64,000 nt of DNA, taken from positions 10,096,580 through 10,160,579 of the forward strand of contig NC_088678.1 in the NCBI RefSeq assembly GCF_950023065.1, in the 5' to 3' direction. The number at the start of each line of letters is the position of its first letter. Positions within the stretch are counted from its first letter, which is position 1. The position numbers were made by a program, and so were the translations under genes. The DNA is from Planococcus citri. Lineage: Eukaryota; Arthropoda; Insecta; Hemiptera; Pseudococcidae. Shown here piece by piece: positions 11,878 to 25,367 of this stretch. The notes under the pieces are model-generated. The model worked only from the letters and a program-made list of their open reading frames with translations. It searched no databases and was not told where the DNA came from.

Positions 11878-12640
11878 GGATCATTCCATGTCAATTCGAT
11901 CGACCAAAAAAAAAAATGCGATTTTGAAAGTCATGTCTTTCGATTTCACTCAAATTTTTTGTACAAAGTGTACCCACCCAATAAGTGAGAAACCTTCATT
12001 CAGTTTGGTTCCAGCCCCCTCAGGGGGTGGATGAGGGGCTTCAGTTATTTTCACATTGTCTCAAAATACTCAACTTCAGCAGCGCATTACTCCAAAGCTA
12101 TGATACTTTGATCAAAACTGATTTCACAGTTCGAAAGGGCATTGCATTATAAACTTTTCAAATATTTTGAAATTTTCAAAAGTTGAAAGTTGAACTTTCA
12201 AATTGAAAGTTCAAATTTAAAAATGGAGCTGTAAATGGGAGCTATTATTTAAAATTCTGAAAAAATTTCTATAGATGTACCTTTTGACGTTTTTTTTTGA
12301 AATATTCAATTTTCTAGATGGGATCTTCTGATGAAGGGGGCCACCCCTTCTCCCAAATTTGGGCAAAACTTTCAAAAAGAAATCTGGGGCATGTGACATA
12401 TTGAAGTGTATGTTTTTAGTGACGCTAAACACGAATATGGCATTAGATTTTTGATCGGATCTCATCCACGGCCCCAGCACCTTCCCCAGTTGGGTGAAAG
12501 TACAAAAAAGTGTTTTGTTCGTGCGACACATGAAATCGCATGTTTTTGGTGACGCTGAACACGAATATGACTTCAGATTTTTGATTGGACCCCCATCCAC
12601 GGCCCCCAATTGGGTTTTTACCTATTTGTAGAAGTTCAGG
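11878..12640. repeat. Degraded element with GATCATTCCATGTCAATT end and a two-copy 130-bp tandem
   Basis: GGATCATTCCATGTCAATT at 11878 resembles the ends of the foldback element at 42085 (GGGTCATTCCACGTCAATT), so this is probably a divergent relative. Within it, a block starting GTTTTTAGTGACGCTAAACA at 12412 and GTTTTTGGTGACGCTGAACA at 12542 is repeated with a 130-bp period, ending in CATCCACGGCCCC both times. A matching opposite end was not found. Confidence 0.55.
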
Positions 12641-15600
12641 GGGTCATGGGTGTAGTCAATTTGAAAAACTAAGGTAATATCCAATAAAACATTTGAAGGT
12701 TCCTACGAAAATAGAGCATGAAATTCCTCAACAGAAGAGTGTGATTTATTTTCTCGCAGGGCCATCGTTTTTCAGGTATTTTGAGCAAAATTTCTATAGT
12801 AGGTAATATTTATGTAGGTATAGGGACTGAATACCTAAAATAAAAAAGTTTAATTTCAATTTTTTCATCACAAAAATTCATTTTCAGAAAAGAATGAGGC
12901 ATCCTCTAAAAAAATGAAAAGAAACAAAATTGTACCTAAAGCACAGAATTTTTTATCATAAAACCATGATTTATTTTCGCTTGGAGTTTTTCTTTTTCAA
13001 ATACCTGTATCGTCGAATGAAAATTGAGAAACTTTTCTTCACTGAGCCAATTCACCAATTTTTCTCATCCAATGTAAAAGATTTTTCAGTCTGTATTATT
13101 TCCAAACCTTGCTAAAGGGTAAACCTTACGAAACACACCGTCACTACGAATTTTTCTCATTTTCTCCACTTTACCAAAAACAGCATCGAAAAAAAAGTCA
13201 AAAAAAACAATCACTCCAGGGGGTTAATTTATACTACGATTAAAAATCACGCCAATAAATTCCCATCTCGTGATCCTGGTAAATTTATTCGATAAACCTA
13301 ATTATAATTTCTCTTTTAATCCCATCTCTCTCGTACCCTTCTTCACCTCAGCTATCCTCTTCGCAACAAATCTCACTCCTCAACGTACTCGTCGTAGTTA
13401 TTTCCGATAACTAACAAAATCCATACACAACAGTCGCACAAACTTAAAAGAGTCTAATTTAAAGTTATAATTCTTGAAAATTTTTCACCGTTGTGCTCTT
13501 TTCGCTTTGCCAATGCCAAAACAAGCAAAAAGAAATTCATAGGTTCGGTGAAATTTCCATCCATCATGGTTAATGAATCATAAACTTTTCGCCATCAATA
13601 ATGAACACCTAAAAAGCAGAACTGATTTAATATTTAATCTATTTTGTACCAGCACGATACTTTTGACAGAGTAACCTTTCTAACATTTATTTCTCTGCTC
13701 TCGTCGTTGTAGTACATATAAACTTCCAAAATACTTGAAACTTTACTAAATTACTTATTTTTTGAGGACGACGAGTCAAGCAGAAATGGTATAAACCGTG
13801 CCGAAATCATAAGCTTTGGGCAAATTAAAAAAAAAAAAAAAACAGAGAAAAGATATACGACAAAACAACAACAGCTAAAAAAAAAACACCAAACAAACAC
13901 CACAAAAATACACTTTGCAAATATTTTCTTCGCTCGTTTCCATCACCGCCTCCTCACACTTTATAAGACTTATATTTCTCTAAAACCAAACTCTTGTACT
14001 TTGTTGTTTTTGATATTAACTCGTCTAAATCTTTTTGATCGTCGCCTAATGGCTCGCTTAAGTGAACCTCATCTCTCCTGTTTTCTTTCCTGCTCTTTCT
14101 TCTTTTCCAGATCTGCGATGATTCCAAACTTGAAACTATACAAAGATACCTGCTATTTTTCATTTCAACTTTTTTTCTCTTTGGTATCTACTTTTCGTCT
14201 TCATCCTTTTGCATTTCAACGTTAATTACATAAATGCTAAAAATAAGTAGTGATATCCTCTTCCTCCTCTTAGGTTATGGGAACCCCTGAATTAAATATT
14301 AAAAAAAAAGAGAAAGAAGAAAACTACCGGAAACCTCTTCTTATAAAGTTTAATATCGACATATTTACGATGGATCGTTGAAGCAGGGACTTGGCGTTTG
14401 CTGAACGAAGTAGGTATTTGTGTGTTTTTTCATTTCATATCGTACTGAGAATAGAATATAAGAGAGAATATTTCTTTTATGCAAACAAATAGCTGAGAAA
14501 ATTTTTACCATAACTGCAGTTTCGGCAAGAATGGATGAAACTTTTAATAAGTACTTAAAAAGTTGCCGTTTGGAGAGTACTTTAAGGTAAATACTTAAAT
14601 ACTTTCATATTTAGCCAAGTTTTAAATTTAATTTTACCGGTAATACGTCTGAAAATGGTAGTTCCTTAAGACTATTCCACTTACGTTAATTTTATAACTA
14701 AAACAGCGAGAAGAAGAACGACTTCGACGACTACGACGAACGAGTAATTGTTCATAATCCTCTTTTAGTATTATACTTTTAGTTTTCTACATATAAACTA
14801 TATGCAAGTTGAGGCAGCATCGTCATCACGTCAAATAGTTGAATTTCGAGGACGAGGAGAACAAGAATCAGATGAAAAAAAAAAGATGGTGATGTTTCGA
14901 TTGACCTGTTTACACCTTAGGATCGTCGTAAAGAGGTTTAATTATATAAGGGGCCACTTGGACGAATTATTTATAGCTTTTGAAAAGCCATAACCTATTT
15001 TACTATCGGTCATTTCACTTTTCATTACGATTAAAAGTCGTAAAAAAAGTACTGCATGGAAAACAAGCCAGCAGCGTTGGTTGGAGAACATGCTAGCAGT
15101 TTATAAAAAAAATAGAGCTTATCATTTAACACCTGCTTATGTAGTATAAAATAGAGGAACTTTTAAAAGAGCGGGGATCACGATCCATACCTATAGTATG
15201 GTGTAGTAGCGACGACAATGTACGTATTATTTTTTTAATTAAACCACAGTCGCATTTATTGGTCGCTTTATGGCCAGATAATTACCCTTAGATGAGGTTA
15301 GCCAGCTCCAGTACCTCGTTAAGCTATATTTTCGGCCTGCTTTTAATGAATTATTACAGTTAAATAAGTTTTTTGCTTCGTAAACCAGCTTCATCGCATC
15401 CACCGCGTGGTTATTGCAGAGGGGTTACCTTTGAGAGCTGCGTTTCAAAAACCCTCCTGTTGTGTGTATGATGTCGCGAATACCACGTGGAGTAATATTT
15501 CCAGCCAGTCGTAATTGATAGAAATTTTCTAGCTTTGGGATATTGTTATACTGCTGCTGTATATAGTTTTGCTATCGTTCGGATTATTAACCATAGAGCT

Positions 15601-16284
15601 ACCACACATCTTGGGGATAAGCAGTGTTGCTCTTCGTGTTTGCAACTTTTTCAAACTCTATGGATTTTGTACGATATGTAGGTTGTGATTTTTTCCCTTA
15701 TGTCTGAGACATCACTTTCGTAATCATGGCTTCGAGGTGTAATGTTCTCTTATGATGGGAGTAAGTTTGATATTATTTCACGATAGGTATACCTACGTGG
15801 ATTTTATTTCTTATTTATTCGATGATTTTTTTTCCTCCTTCCTTAATCGAATATTTGTCCTCGAGAATAAGGATTCCGACGAGACTTCGAGAGTGAGTAG
15901 ATATGCTTTCAGGGGATTGTTTGCATTAACGTGTGATGATTTGATGGTATGGTGAATTGAGAAAATTGATGAAATGAAGATGGTATTTTACAGACAAGAG
16001 TTGAATTAATTTTATGAATCCATAACTTTAGAGTTCAGTTAGACATAGAGAGCTCATAAATTTGGATTCTTAATTCTCTAATGCCCCAGTGTGATTTATT
16101 TGCTCTTACCCATTTTTTTTTATTTTCAAAGTGCTCAATCCCATCGCAAAAAAATCTTTCAAAAACGATGAACAAATGAATACAAAACAGAGGAAAATAA
16201 TCATTTTTCAAATCAACGCGAAATTTTAGACCATAAACATTCATCAACTCGTCTCACAAACACAATGGACTTTTTCAGCGACTT
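12641..16284. other. Intronic sequence, only simple tracts
   Basis: AT-rich with an A-run near 13828-13843 and a pyrimidine-rich stretch near 14060-14220. No exon, RNA or mobile element is recognised. Confidence 0.45.
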
Positions 16285-16358
16285 CCTTGCCTTCCACATT
16301 TATGCATTGAATTTATGCGTGTTAATAAAATTGCCTAACCAGTTTGCCGTAAATGCTA
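16285..16358. repeat. Dispersed repeat with AACCAGTTTGCCGTAAAT core, copy 2
   Basis: TATGCATTGAATTTATG, GTTAATAAAATTGC and CTAACCAGTTTGCCGTAAAT appear in the same order and spacing as at 11718-11798, with a few substitutions. Confidence 0.65.
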
Positions 16359-16594
16359 ATTAATGGTCTAAAAAAAATTACGTTGAAAAATTATTTTTTA
16401 ATTTCATTTTTAACCAACTAACTTTCAGAATGTGATCACAAAACTTCTAGGGGGAACAAGAACCCCTAATCTTGGTAAAAATTTGGAAAAAAAAAAGAAG
16501 GAAAACGGAATAGGACCCGATTCTATTGAACCCTGCCCCTTATTCAGTGTTCTGAAAAATGAGTTAGGTGATGTTACATAAAATGCGCGCAAAT

Positions 16595-18000
16595 TCTACC
16601 AAATCTTATTTGAATGGAAGGGGAAGAGGTTAAGTATTATTACTATCAATTTTTTACACTACCTACTAAAAATATCATTTCGATTTTTTTTTTCAATTCA
16701 AAATTTTCAAAATGTTCAGATCTTTTCTCCCAAATTTATCATCACTTGAAAGAAAATTTGTAGAATTGAAAATTTCCAAAATTAAGGAAGAATAAGGAGA
16801 GAATTATAAAATTTTGATTCAAAATAATATGAATAAAAAACAAGTCATTTTTCCAAAAAATCCTTAATATTTTTCAGAATGGGGGGGGGAGTCCAAAAAT
16901 GTTCGTTCCATTGATTCAAAAATATAAAAAAAGACCAAAGCGAGAAAATTTCTCAAACTTTATTTGAATGGAAGAGGGAGAGATTCAATATTATTGTCTA
17001 TTGCCTTCATTTTTTTCACTAGGTATGTAAGAAAGCATTTCCATTTTTTTCCAATTCAAAATTTTCAAATGTTCTGTTGTTCTGATCTTTTCCCACAAAT
17101 TCATCATCACTTGATAAAAAATTTTTACAAATTAAAATTTCCAAAATTAAAGAAGAGTAAAGGGGGAGTTAAAAACCATGTTGATTCAAAATACATAATA
17201 TGAAAAAAACAAGTATTTTTCCCAAAAATACCTCAATATTTCCCAGAAGGAGAGGGGAGTCCAAAAGTTATTGTTCCATTGATTTAAAAATATAAAAAAA
17301 GACCAAAGCAATACAATTTCTCAAACTTTCTTTTAATGGAAGAGGAAGTAGTTCAATACAATTATTGCTTCAATTTTTTTCACTACTTTGATAAAACATT
17401 TCGATTTTTAATTCAACTCAAAATTTTCAGATGATTGTTTAGATCTTCTCCCGCTCCTCTGATTTATCATATCACTTGAGAAAAATTTCAAAAAATTCAA
17501 ATTTCCAAAATAAGGAAATAATAAATGAGAAATTTACAACATTTTTGATTTAAAATATGAAAAAACAAGTCATTTTTGCAAAAAGACTCCAATATTTTTC
17601 GGAAGGAGTTTCAAAATTTTTGTTGCATGATTGAAAAATAGAAAAAAAGACAAAGGCAGGACAATTTATCAAATTTTGTTGGAATGGAGAAAGGAGAGGT
17701 TCAACATTATTGCTAAATATAAATTTTTTTCAATATTCAGGAAAGCGTTTCGAATTTTTTTCATTTCAAAATTTTCAGATTCTTAGATCTCTCCCCCCCC
17801 CCAAATTTATCATCACTTGAGAGAAAAATTTTAGAATTTCAAATTTTAAAAATAAACGAAGAATAATCGGGAAATTCAAAAATTTTTCATACAATGAAAA
17901 AACTTGCAATTTTTTCAAAAATACCTGAATATTTTTCTGAGGTGCGAATGTAAAATTTTCTTTTCATGATTAAAAAATACTAGAAAGAAGTGAGTACGAC
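16595..18000 (+). repeat. Tandem repeat, about 355-bp unit, four diverged copies
   Basis: The anchor TGAATGGAAG (or a close variant) recurs at 16611, 16965, 17333 and 17681, spaced 354, 368 and 348 bp. Each copy continues with AAATTTATCATCACTTGA, a CCAAAATTAAGGAAGAATAA-like stretch, ACAAGTCATTTTT and AAAGACCAAAG. The copies differ by substitutions and short indels, so the array is old. Confidence 0.82.
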
Positions 18001-18530
18001 AAAGTGTCAAATCAAACAGAACATCATGAAAAAAAAAAAAACAGATCGTTCTGAAGGGCGCCTTTTTCAAATATTTTTCAATCTTTGGGAATCGAATAAA
18101 ATCAAAATTCATCACTCTTTATCATGAAATTATTATGAAATGAAAAAAAAATGGCACAAATCATTCAATTTTCAGACTTTGAGGAAGGAGAGTTGATTTG
18201 ACAGCGTTTTTATTTGTTTATTCGTTAATATAGTGACCTCTCTGACGTGTAGGGAAGTGGAAAGGGTGGTATTTCACCCCATCCCCTTCTTCGTTTGGCT
18301 CAGGGGGAAACTTTAATTTCATTTTAAATCTTTTTTCATGAATTTTTACACTCAGAAATTTTTTTAGACCTGTAAAAATACAAAGATTTGCTGAAACAAC
18401 ACCGAATGAATCGAATAGAATTTCGGACCTTTCTCAAAACACCAACCCCCCTCCCCTTTGGATTTACTCTGGCTACACCTCTACTCATAATATGCCCTAA
18501 AAATGACAAAAACTCCGAAAAAAATTAAAG
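18001..18530. other. Intronic sequence between two tandem arrays
   Basis: AT-rich, with no recognisable gene, RNA or repeat beyond short homopolymers. Confidence 0.4.
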
Positions 18531-19720
18531 ATAGTCTTTGTGGGTGAAATTGCATTTAACTTGTTTAAAGGACCCAAAAACATCAGTGAAGTATCTATCA
18601 AAATCACTGCAAATCAATGAAAAATGATGAAATTTCGTTAAAATTGGACAAAATTTAACAAGAATTCTATATGAAGCATCGTTGAAAAACTTTCTAAAAA
18701 TGAAATAAGATCAATAAAAACACTGTAAACAACCAAAAAATGATCGAAGTTCAAAAATTTCAGGAGCAATTGCAAAAAAATGTGTTAAAAACGCATTAAC
18801 AGAACTTCAATATCGCCAAGAACAAACTGAATCTCCTTAAGAAGGGTGAAATATTCTAGTAGGTAATTAACCCCCCCCCCCTTAAAAAAATCAAGCCAAA
18901 TGTAACTTCTGGAAAATTGCATAAAAACACTGTCTAAATTACGTAAAAACATGAATAAAAGTAAGAAAAAAAATTGAAAGCACTTTAAATCCCAAATCCT
19001 CAAAAACTCTGAAATTTCCTAAAATTTGAAAATTCATGTAAAAGTAAAATCTATGCAAATTACCAATAAATAATAAAATGTCAACAAAACCTAACAAACT
19101 TTGGGAAAAATGGAATAAAGTTTTTGAAATGTTGAAATTATGACAAAAAAATGAAAAAAAAAGAATTATCACAAAATAATTTCATTTCAGTAACATCTGA
19201 CAAAATTTGATTAAAATTGTATGAAACATAGTTGAAAACATTTTGAAGGATAGCAAAATACGAAAAAAGCAATAAAAGTCAAAGAAAACCTACCAAAAAG
19301 TAATGAAGTTTCAGTGAATCTTTACAAAATGTACCAAAAATTGCATGAAACATCGTTGAAATTACTGGGAAAAACTTGAATGAAGCATTAAAATCATTGA
19401 AAATTATCAAAAAGTAATAAAATTTCGTGGGGCTGTGACAAAATGTAAAAAAAATTGTGTAGATCGTTAAAAAGTGCACTTGAAAATCTTTATGAAGCAT
19501 CAAAATCACTAAAAAAAACCTTCAAATAAAAATGAAATTTTAGTAAGATTTGAAAAAGTTTATCAAAAAATTATTTTAAAACCGTTAAAATTTCTTTCAA
19601 ACACAAGAAAATTACAAATTCTGTAAATAACCAAAAACTGATAACATTTTTGTGAATATAAAAAAATTGAGCTTATGCAAGCGTGTTCAAAACGTGTTAA
19701 AATGATTTAAAAACTAATAG
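18531..19720 (+). repeat. Degenerate A-rich minisatellite, about 110-140 bp unit
   Basis: Phrases such as AAAATCACTGAAAA, AAAAAGTAATGAAATTTC, TTACAAAATGTACCAAAAA and GAAACATCGTTGAAA recur in order several times (for example GTTGAAAA near 18681, 19221 and 19349). Related sequence occurs at 47490-47760 and about 60130-60420. Spacing is irregular and divergence high. Confidence 0.6.
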
Positions 19721-22700
19721 AAAAAATATTAAAATCATTTTTTGATAAAGTTGTCTAGAGGCAGTTTTAAGCTGTTTCAGAGCTTCCAGTGGCACTTTGA
19801 AAATTCTTGCTTTTCGAAAAATTCTCTAAAATCTGTCCAGAAAAACTCCAAACTTGTATATTTTGCAAATTTACCATTGTTTCTTAAATTTTATCTTGTA
19901 GGTACTTTTCCTCCACAAAATAAAATTTTGCTATTTTTTTCTCTTTCATGGAGTCAATTTTGACCAATTTTTTCTACTGGTATACTTACTGAGAAAAAAA
20001 TTATGTAGGTACCTAACTACATACCTACCTGTGTAAAATGCAATGTTCATAAAACCATTGTTTTCTTATAGGTACTCAAAAGCATACCTAATTTGCTTGA
20101 AAAAAGAACCAGCAACCCCTTTCCACACCTCCTTTCCCACTTCATCTCGCCTCGTACTCGAAAATCTGCCGCATACAAATACGTTCTGTTGATGGGAAAC
20201 TTCCATCAGCCATATTTTCCTTACACATAACAACACGTAAAAAGGAAAGCAGCTTGGAAAAAAACCTCAGCCGCATTTAATCATTTAAAATTACATTTAC
20301 GCTTGGAAAGATCGAGGCGCGGGCTTGTGTTGGAATACGATCAAAGTAACCCGACGCTATTCGCGTATTAACAACCATTTTATGTTTGAAGATCATCTCT
20401 CGTTAAAGCGAAATTATTAATGTATTTAATTAAAAGATAAATATGTAACTGTTTGCAGAAGCGCGTTTTCGACGAGGATATTTATTACTATAGAACGAAT
20501 GCGAAAAAGAATAATTCAATTAGATCTATTTCGAGCGTGCTTTTCCTTCTTTTTATCATACACGTTTACAACGGTGGTGGTGGTGGTGTTTGTGTTGAGC
20601 ATCTAGGTAAAAAAAAAAAAAAAAAAGGAAGAAAAAAAATGGCCTACTGAGGCAAGAAAACGAGCTTTAAAAAACTCTCAGTGTATACCGACGTTTGATC
20701 TCAAAACTCACCAACTGTAAAGTGTTTTGCAGCTTTTCAATGTAAATAGCATAAGTATAAAACGTTGATGTTAAATGGTCCCTCTATTTTACCCAGTTTC
20801 TCGTTTGGTTTATAGTTGTACTAGTAGGTAGATGCTCCTTAAATCGAAAATTCCAGCAGCATCTTTCAAAACGTTAGAATGATGCTTTATTTGCAAGATG
20901 AACTGTGCTCTTTGTGCAGTTAATTCGTAGTAATCTTTTACTTGGCTGAATTAGCGTGTACGGTAAACGCAGGTAATTAGCTAATGACCAAAACGTTCAT
21001 CGTAAATGAATTTTCTAACATCAAAACAGAACTACCGAGCTCCAAAATACCCAGACCCAGACTAATGCTGGTAAAAAGCAACTTTATATTATTTCAATCT
21101 AAGCACTTTCGAATTATATCAAAACATTATTTTGAAATTTATTCCACCAAAACAACGCTTCGTCGAGTCGTTTACCGAGCAAAAAAAGAAAAAAAGATGT
21201 ATCCACCTACCTAAAATGTGCCTATGAAAAATACGCCTCGAAACACATTTCTTTCAACATTATTCTCCCACTTTCCATTCATATTCCGCAATTTTAAACT
21301 CACTATAACGGTTTGCTCAGCAACGAATAAACATTCTACGATTTTCCAGACCAGTTAATTTATTCTAATTACAGACACGTGATCAAAATTGCTAAACGAA
21401 TTAATAATTTCAATTGGAATTAGCCATCTTTGAAAAGATGCCGATCAATTATTGAGTACCCATAACGTAGAGCTCATAAAAAGTACCTGATTATTTTTTA
21501 GCCTTGCATTCGATAAAAAATTATTCTTTATAGTGGTGAAAAAAACCTCAAGCGAACCCATTTCGACGTAGTAAATGATTTAGTTATTGCGGGCACACTA
21601 AAATTCATAAATATTTATGCAGTACTTGTAAATTCGAGTACTGGTTAGAAATAAAAAACATTTAAAGTATATTGAATATACCACTTTAAATAACGCTTGC
21701 ATACAAATTCGCAAAAATATTTAGAGAAGTTGAAATGCATTTCAATTTGCTGCGCGATGTGAGCGTGTTTCAGCTACTTGAAAAGTGGATAATCTTTCCA
21801 TTGCCGAATATACGTACGAATATCAAAATATAGCAGAGAAGGTTTTGACATGGCATCGGTTACCTCCTCTGTTTATTTTGTGTTTTTTTTTCTCGTCGTG
21901 GTGCATGGTCTTTGGATTAATATACGAGTGTAAAAGTAATCTACCTAAAATGCATCTGAATGGGATTTTAAAATTGAGTTGGGTAAAAAACAGACTCGAG
22001 TACCTATTTAAAGAGAAATTTTACTGTTGAAGGGTGCAGTTTACCAGAATTATGGTGTCTGGTGTTAGATACTGGAGTTCCTTTGGACAGATTTTAGGGA
22101 ACGTTTTGGAAAACGAGAATTTTCAAAGTGCTACAGGAAGCTCTGAAATATGTAGCTATATATTTTTTCTATTCTTAAAGAGAACTAGAAAAAACGAATA
22201 GAAAAGGAAATTGAGAGGAAAAATATAAAATTACCAAGATTGATTTTAAGAATGGAAAAACAGCAGTTTAATTTTAGACAAATTCTGACAAACATTGGGA
22301 TTTTTTGACAATTTTTGCGAACGCTTATTTTTTGGAAACCATTCATGCACCAAATTGTACCTTGGTCTTTTGCCTACCTTTGACCGAAAAAACGAAAATT
22401 GCATCTCAAATAGCAAAGGTGCTATTTGAATCCACGCAAAGGTCTCAAAAAGGTACGATTTAGGAACCTGGTTGCTCAAATTGTACCCATGAATGAAATT
22501 GATAGAAAATAAAGCTCTGTGGCCTCCCACCACCTCAAAATCGAATTTTAATTTTCCCTGTGTGGCCATATAATGTTTCCCCCACCCTTTGACCTTCATT
22601 CCTTCATCTAATCCACTTTTTACAATGCCTCTAAAATATCGAAGAAAGGTGGGGTTGAGAATTTTATATTGTCAGCAGCACTCGTTCAAACCAATTTTAT

Positions 22701-23240
22701 TTTCATCATATTCCTCCAAAGAGCCCTCTAAATTGTCCACAGACCATATTCCATGCTTTTTCTTCTCAACTTTTGATGACATTACCTACATAAGGCTGTA
22801 TTGAAATCATGGTATGATTTGAGCAACTCAAATTTTTTAACATCAATCTTCTCTCACTAAGGTTGATGTTGATGTTGATGAAATTTTTTCATAAATATCT
22901 CTAAACGTAGGTAATACATACATATTACATACTTTGAGAGGATTAAACATACCTTGATTTCTCAAAATTGTTTTGTCACAATTACCTTACATAACAGCTG
23001 GTCAGTTTTTCTAACAGAAGATGCAATTTTTTTAAAAAACGTGATTAAAAAACAGCAATGATTCAATGTGCTCGATATTGGTATCAGGGACCTTGAAATG
23101 CAAGCTAGTAACATATTTTATCGGTAGAAAGGGCTATTTGCGGATAGTTTCTGCAATAGAGGGGGTGGTATGATTTGGGCACCAGTATGATTTCTGCAAC
23201 CTTACATTACCTACTAAAATTGTATCCAAGTATTTTATTT
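19721..23240. other. Intronic sequence, no recognised content
   Basis: AT-rich intron with a GGT run near 20573, A-runs near 20610 and GTAGGTACCTAAC near 20005. A stretch near 19755-19840 vaguely resembles the 57-60 kb foldback family. Nothing codes for a recognisable protein. Confidence 0.4.
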
Positions 23241-23945
23241 TATTATTTTTTCATTAGTTCATGCATTCATTCATTCGCTTATTCATTCAGTCTTTCCATC
23301 TTTCAGACTTTTTGTCTTTTCATTCTTTTGTCTTTTTGTCCTTTCATCCTTTTGTCCTTTTATTCTTTTGTGTCCTTTTGTCCTTTCATCTTTTTGTTCT
23401 TTTGTCCATCATCCTTTCATCTTTCCATCTTCTTACCTTTTGTCCTTTTGTCCTTTCATCTTTTCATTCTCTCTTCCCTTCATCTTTCCATCTTTCTGTC
23501 TTTTTGTCCTTTTGTCCTTTCATATTTTTGTTCAGTTGTCCTTTCATCCTTTTGTTCTTTCAGACTTTTGTTCTTTTGTGTCTTTTTGTCCTTTCGTCTT
23601 TTCATTCTTTCATCCCTTAGTCTTTTCATCTTTCCATCCTTTCATCTGTTTGGCCTTTTGTGTCCTTTTGTTCTTTTGTATCCTTTTGTCCTGTTTTCCT
23701 GTTATCCTTTTGTACTTTTGTTCTTTTGTATCCTTTTGTTCTTTTGTATTTTCATCCTGTTGTCCTTGTGTCCTTTTGTAACAACTTTTTTCTTCTGTGT
23801 CCTTTTGTCTGTTTGTTCTTTTGTTTCCTTTTGTCCTTTCCTCTTTTTGTTCTTTCATCCTTTTGTCCCTTTTTCTTTCCATTTTTCCATCCTTTTGTTG
23901 TTTTGTTCTTTTGTGTCCTTTTGTCTTTTCGTACTTTCCTGTACA
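23241..23945. repeat. Polypyrimidine array of CCTTTTGT / CCTTTCAT units
   Basis: About 700 bp are made almost wholly of short units such as CCTTTTGT, TCTTTTGT and CCTTTCATC. This produces long open frames of Phe/Leu/Ser/Cys on one strand and Lys/Glu/Arg on the other. These are a composition effect, not genes. The strand asymmetry could favour triplex or R-loop structure. Confidence 0.9.
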
Positions 23946-23965
23946 ACAATGACCATGCTAATTTT

Positions 23966-24115
23966 CACTTTTGGATGCCACATGTCGATGCGAATTTTGA
24001 CCCTGTATCGAGCTAATTGTTGATGTAATTGTCGACTGATGTTGATCTGCATTTGTGTCGACAATTGGCTCGACACAGGGTCAAAATTCACATCGACATG
24101 AGGCATCCAAAAGTG
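23966..24115. repeat. Hairpin: 55-bp inverted repeat with about 40-bp loop
   Basis: CACTTTTGGATGCC...GACCCTGTATCGAGC...ATTGT on the left pairs with ACAATTGGCTCGACACAGGG...GGCATCCAAAAGTG on the right, with only a few mismatches. The arms are about 23966-24020 and 24061-24115. It sits directly after the pyrimidine array and in a patch rich in GTCGATGT words. Confidence 0.85.
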
Positions 24116-24825
24116 ACAGGTATGGATGGGTTGACATTCATGTCGACCTCCTTCTTTGTAAAGTTATAAATTTTGAGTTTAAAAATTAAAAATTTTTGTT
24201 CAAAAATTATTTCCTCTGATGAGGTTATTGCTTGCGCTGAAAGCAGCATCAAAGCAAAGTCCACTTCCGAAGAAGTACAGATGATAAGTCTGTATAATCA
24301 AAAAGTTGAACAGAAATTCCTTATATATTATCAAAGATGGTGCAATACTTTATCTAAGAGTACTAAACTAAGCCATTTTCATGTCAACATGTCGATGTTA
24401 ATGTTGATGTGAAATTTGACATCAACAAAATACAACCACAATATCAACATCATTATCATCTACAAGTCCAAACTGAAAAAGTGAATAATTTCATCAATGC
24501 CTCAAAAAATTTGTTTTCCTCATTGAATAAGATCATATTTTTGAATGTTTACTAAACTTTTAAACACTAAAACAGAAATTTTAATTCTGAAAAATTGGTC
24601 GACATAGTTGTAGATGTAAATTTCGAGCATCGAATTTCACATCTACATGTTGAGATGGCATGTCGAGGTATCAAAAATAATGAGAAAATTTTGAAACTTT
24701 TTATTTACCTGGCTTTTGTTCGGACAGAAGATTCCTACTAAATAATTAATTGATCACTTTTCCATCATTATGTTGGAAAAAAGCGTAGTCGATGTAAATG
24801 TCGATGTTGACAATTGTTGTGCGGG
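24116..24825. repeat. Spacer rich in GTCGATGTTGATGT words
   Basis: Scattered copies of ATGTCGAC, GTCGATGTTAATGTTGATG and their complements occur (for example 24391-24430, 24600-24670 and 24785-24810) between the two pyrimidine arrays. No coding sequence is recognised. Confidence 0.5.
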
Positions 24826-24971
24826 TTCACCCTTTCGCCCTTTCACTCTTTTGTCCTTTCGTCCTTTCACCCTTTCACCCCTTTGTCCTTTTGACCTTTC
24901 ATCCTTTTGCCTTTTGTCTCTTTGTCTTTTTGTCTTAATGTATTTCTGTTATTTCTGTTCTTTCTGTTCGT

Positions 24972-25007
<36 letters not shown>

Positions 25008-25105
25008 CCATCCTTCCATTCATTCTTCCTTTCACTCTTTCATTCATTTTTTTACTTATTTTTTAACCCATTCTTTCATTCTTTTCTTCATCCTTTCATA
25101 GGTAC
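24826..25105. repeat. Second polypyrimidine array, including (CTTT)n
   Basis: The units are of the same kind as at 23241-23945 (CCTTTCGC, CCTTTCACTC, CTTTTGTC), followed by a clean CTTT tetranucleotide run near 24970-25003 and CATTC-type repeats. Open frames here are artefacts of composition. Confidence 0.9.
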
Positions 25106-25257
25106 ATTCATCCAATCGTCCTATCATAAAAAATTCTACTTACATGGAGTGACTTTTTCAAAATTTTCTAGCATAGTCACTAAGGAAAAACATTATTTTT
25201 CAAAAACTTTTCAATTTCTATTCGAATCCTACAACATCTTTCATTGGAACCTGAAAT

Positions 25258-25367
25258 GAATGCTGAACTGGACAACTGGACTGGACTGAACTGAATTGAA
25301 TACTGAACTGAACTGAACTGAATTGAATAGAACTGAATAATAAACTGAACTGAGCTGAATACTGAAA
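25258..25367. repeat. Pentamer/decamer array of GAACT / TGAAT words
   Basis: An uninterrupted run of CTGAACTGAACTGAATTGAA-like words covers about 110 bp with a basic 5-bp period. Confidence 0.88.

Noticed and set aside
23175..24023. Longest open frame in the window (282 codons, Phe/Leu/Ser/Cys-rich)
   Set aside because: It is the translation of a pyrimidine-rich tandem array. All frames on both strands stay open there, and composition explains it fully.
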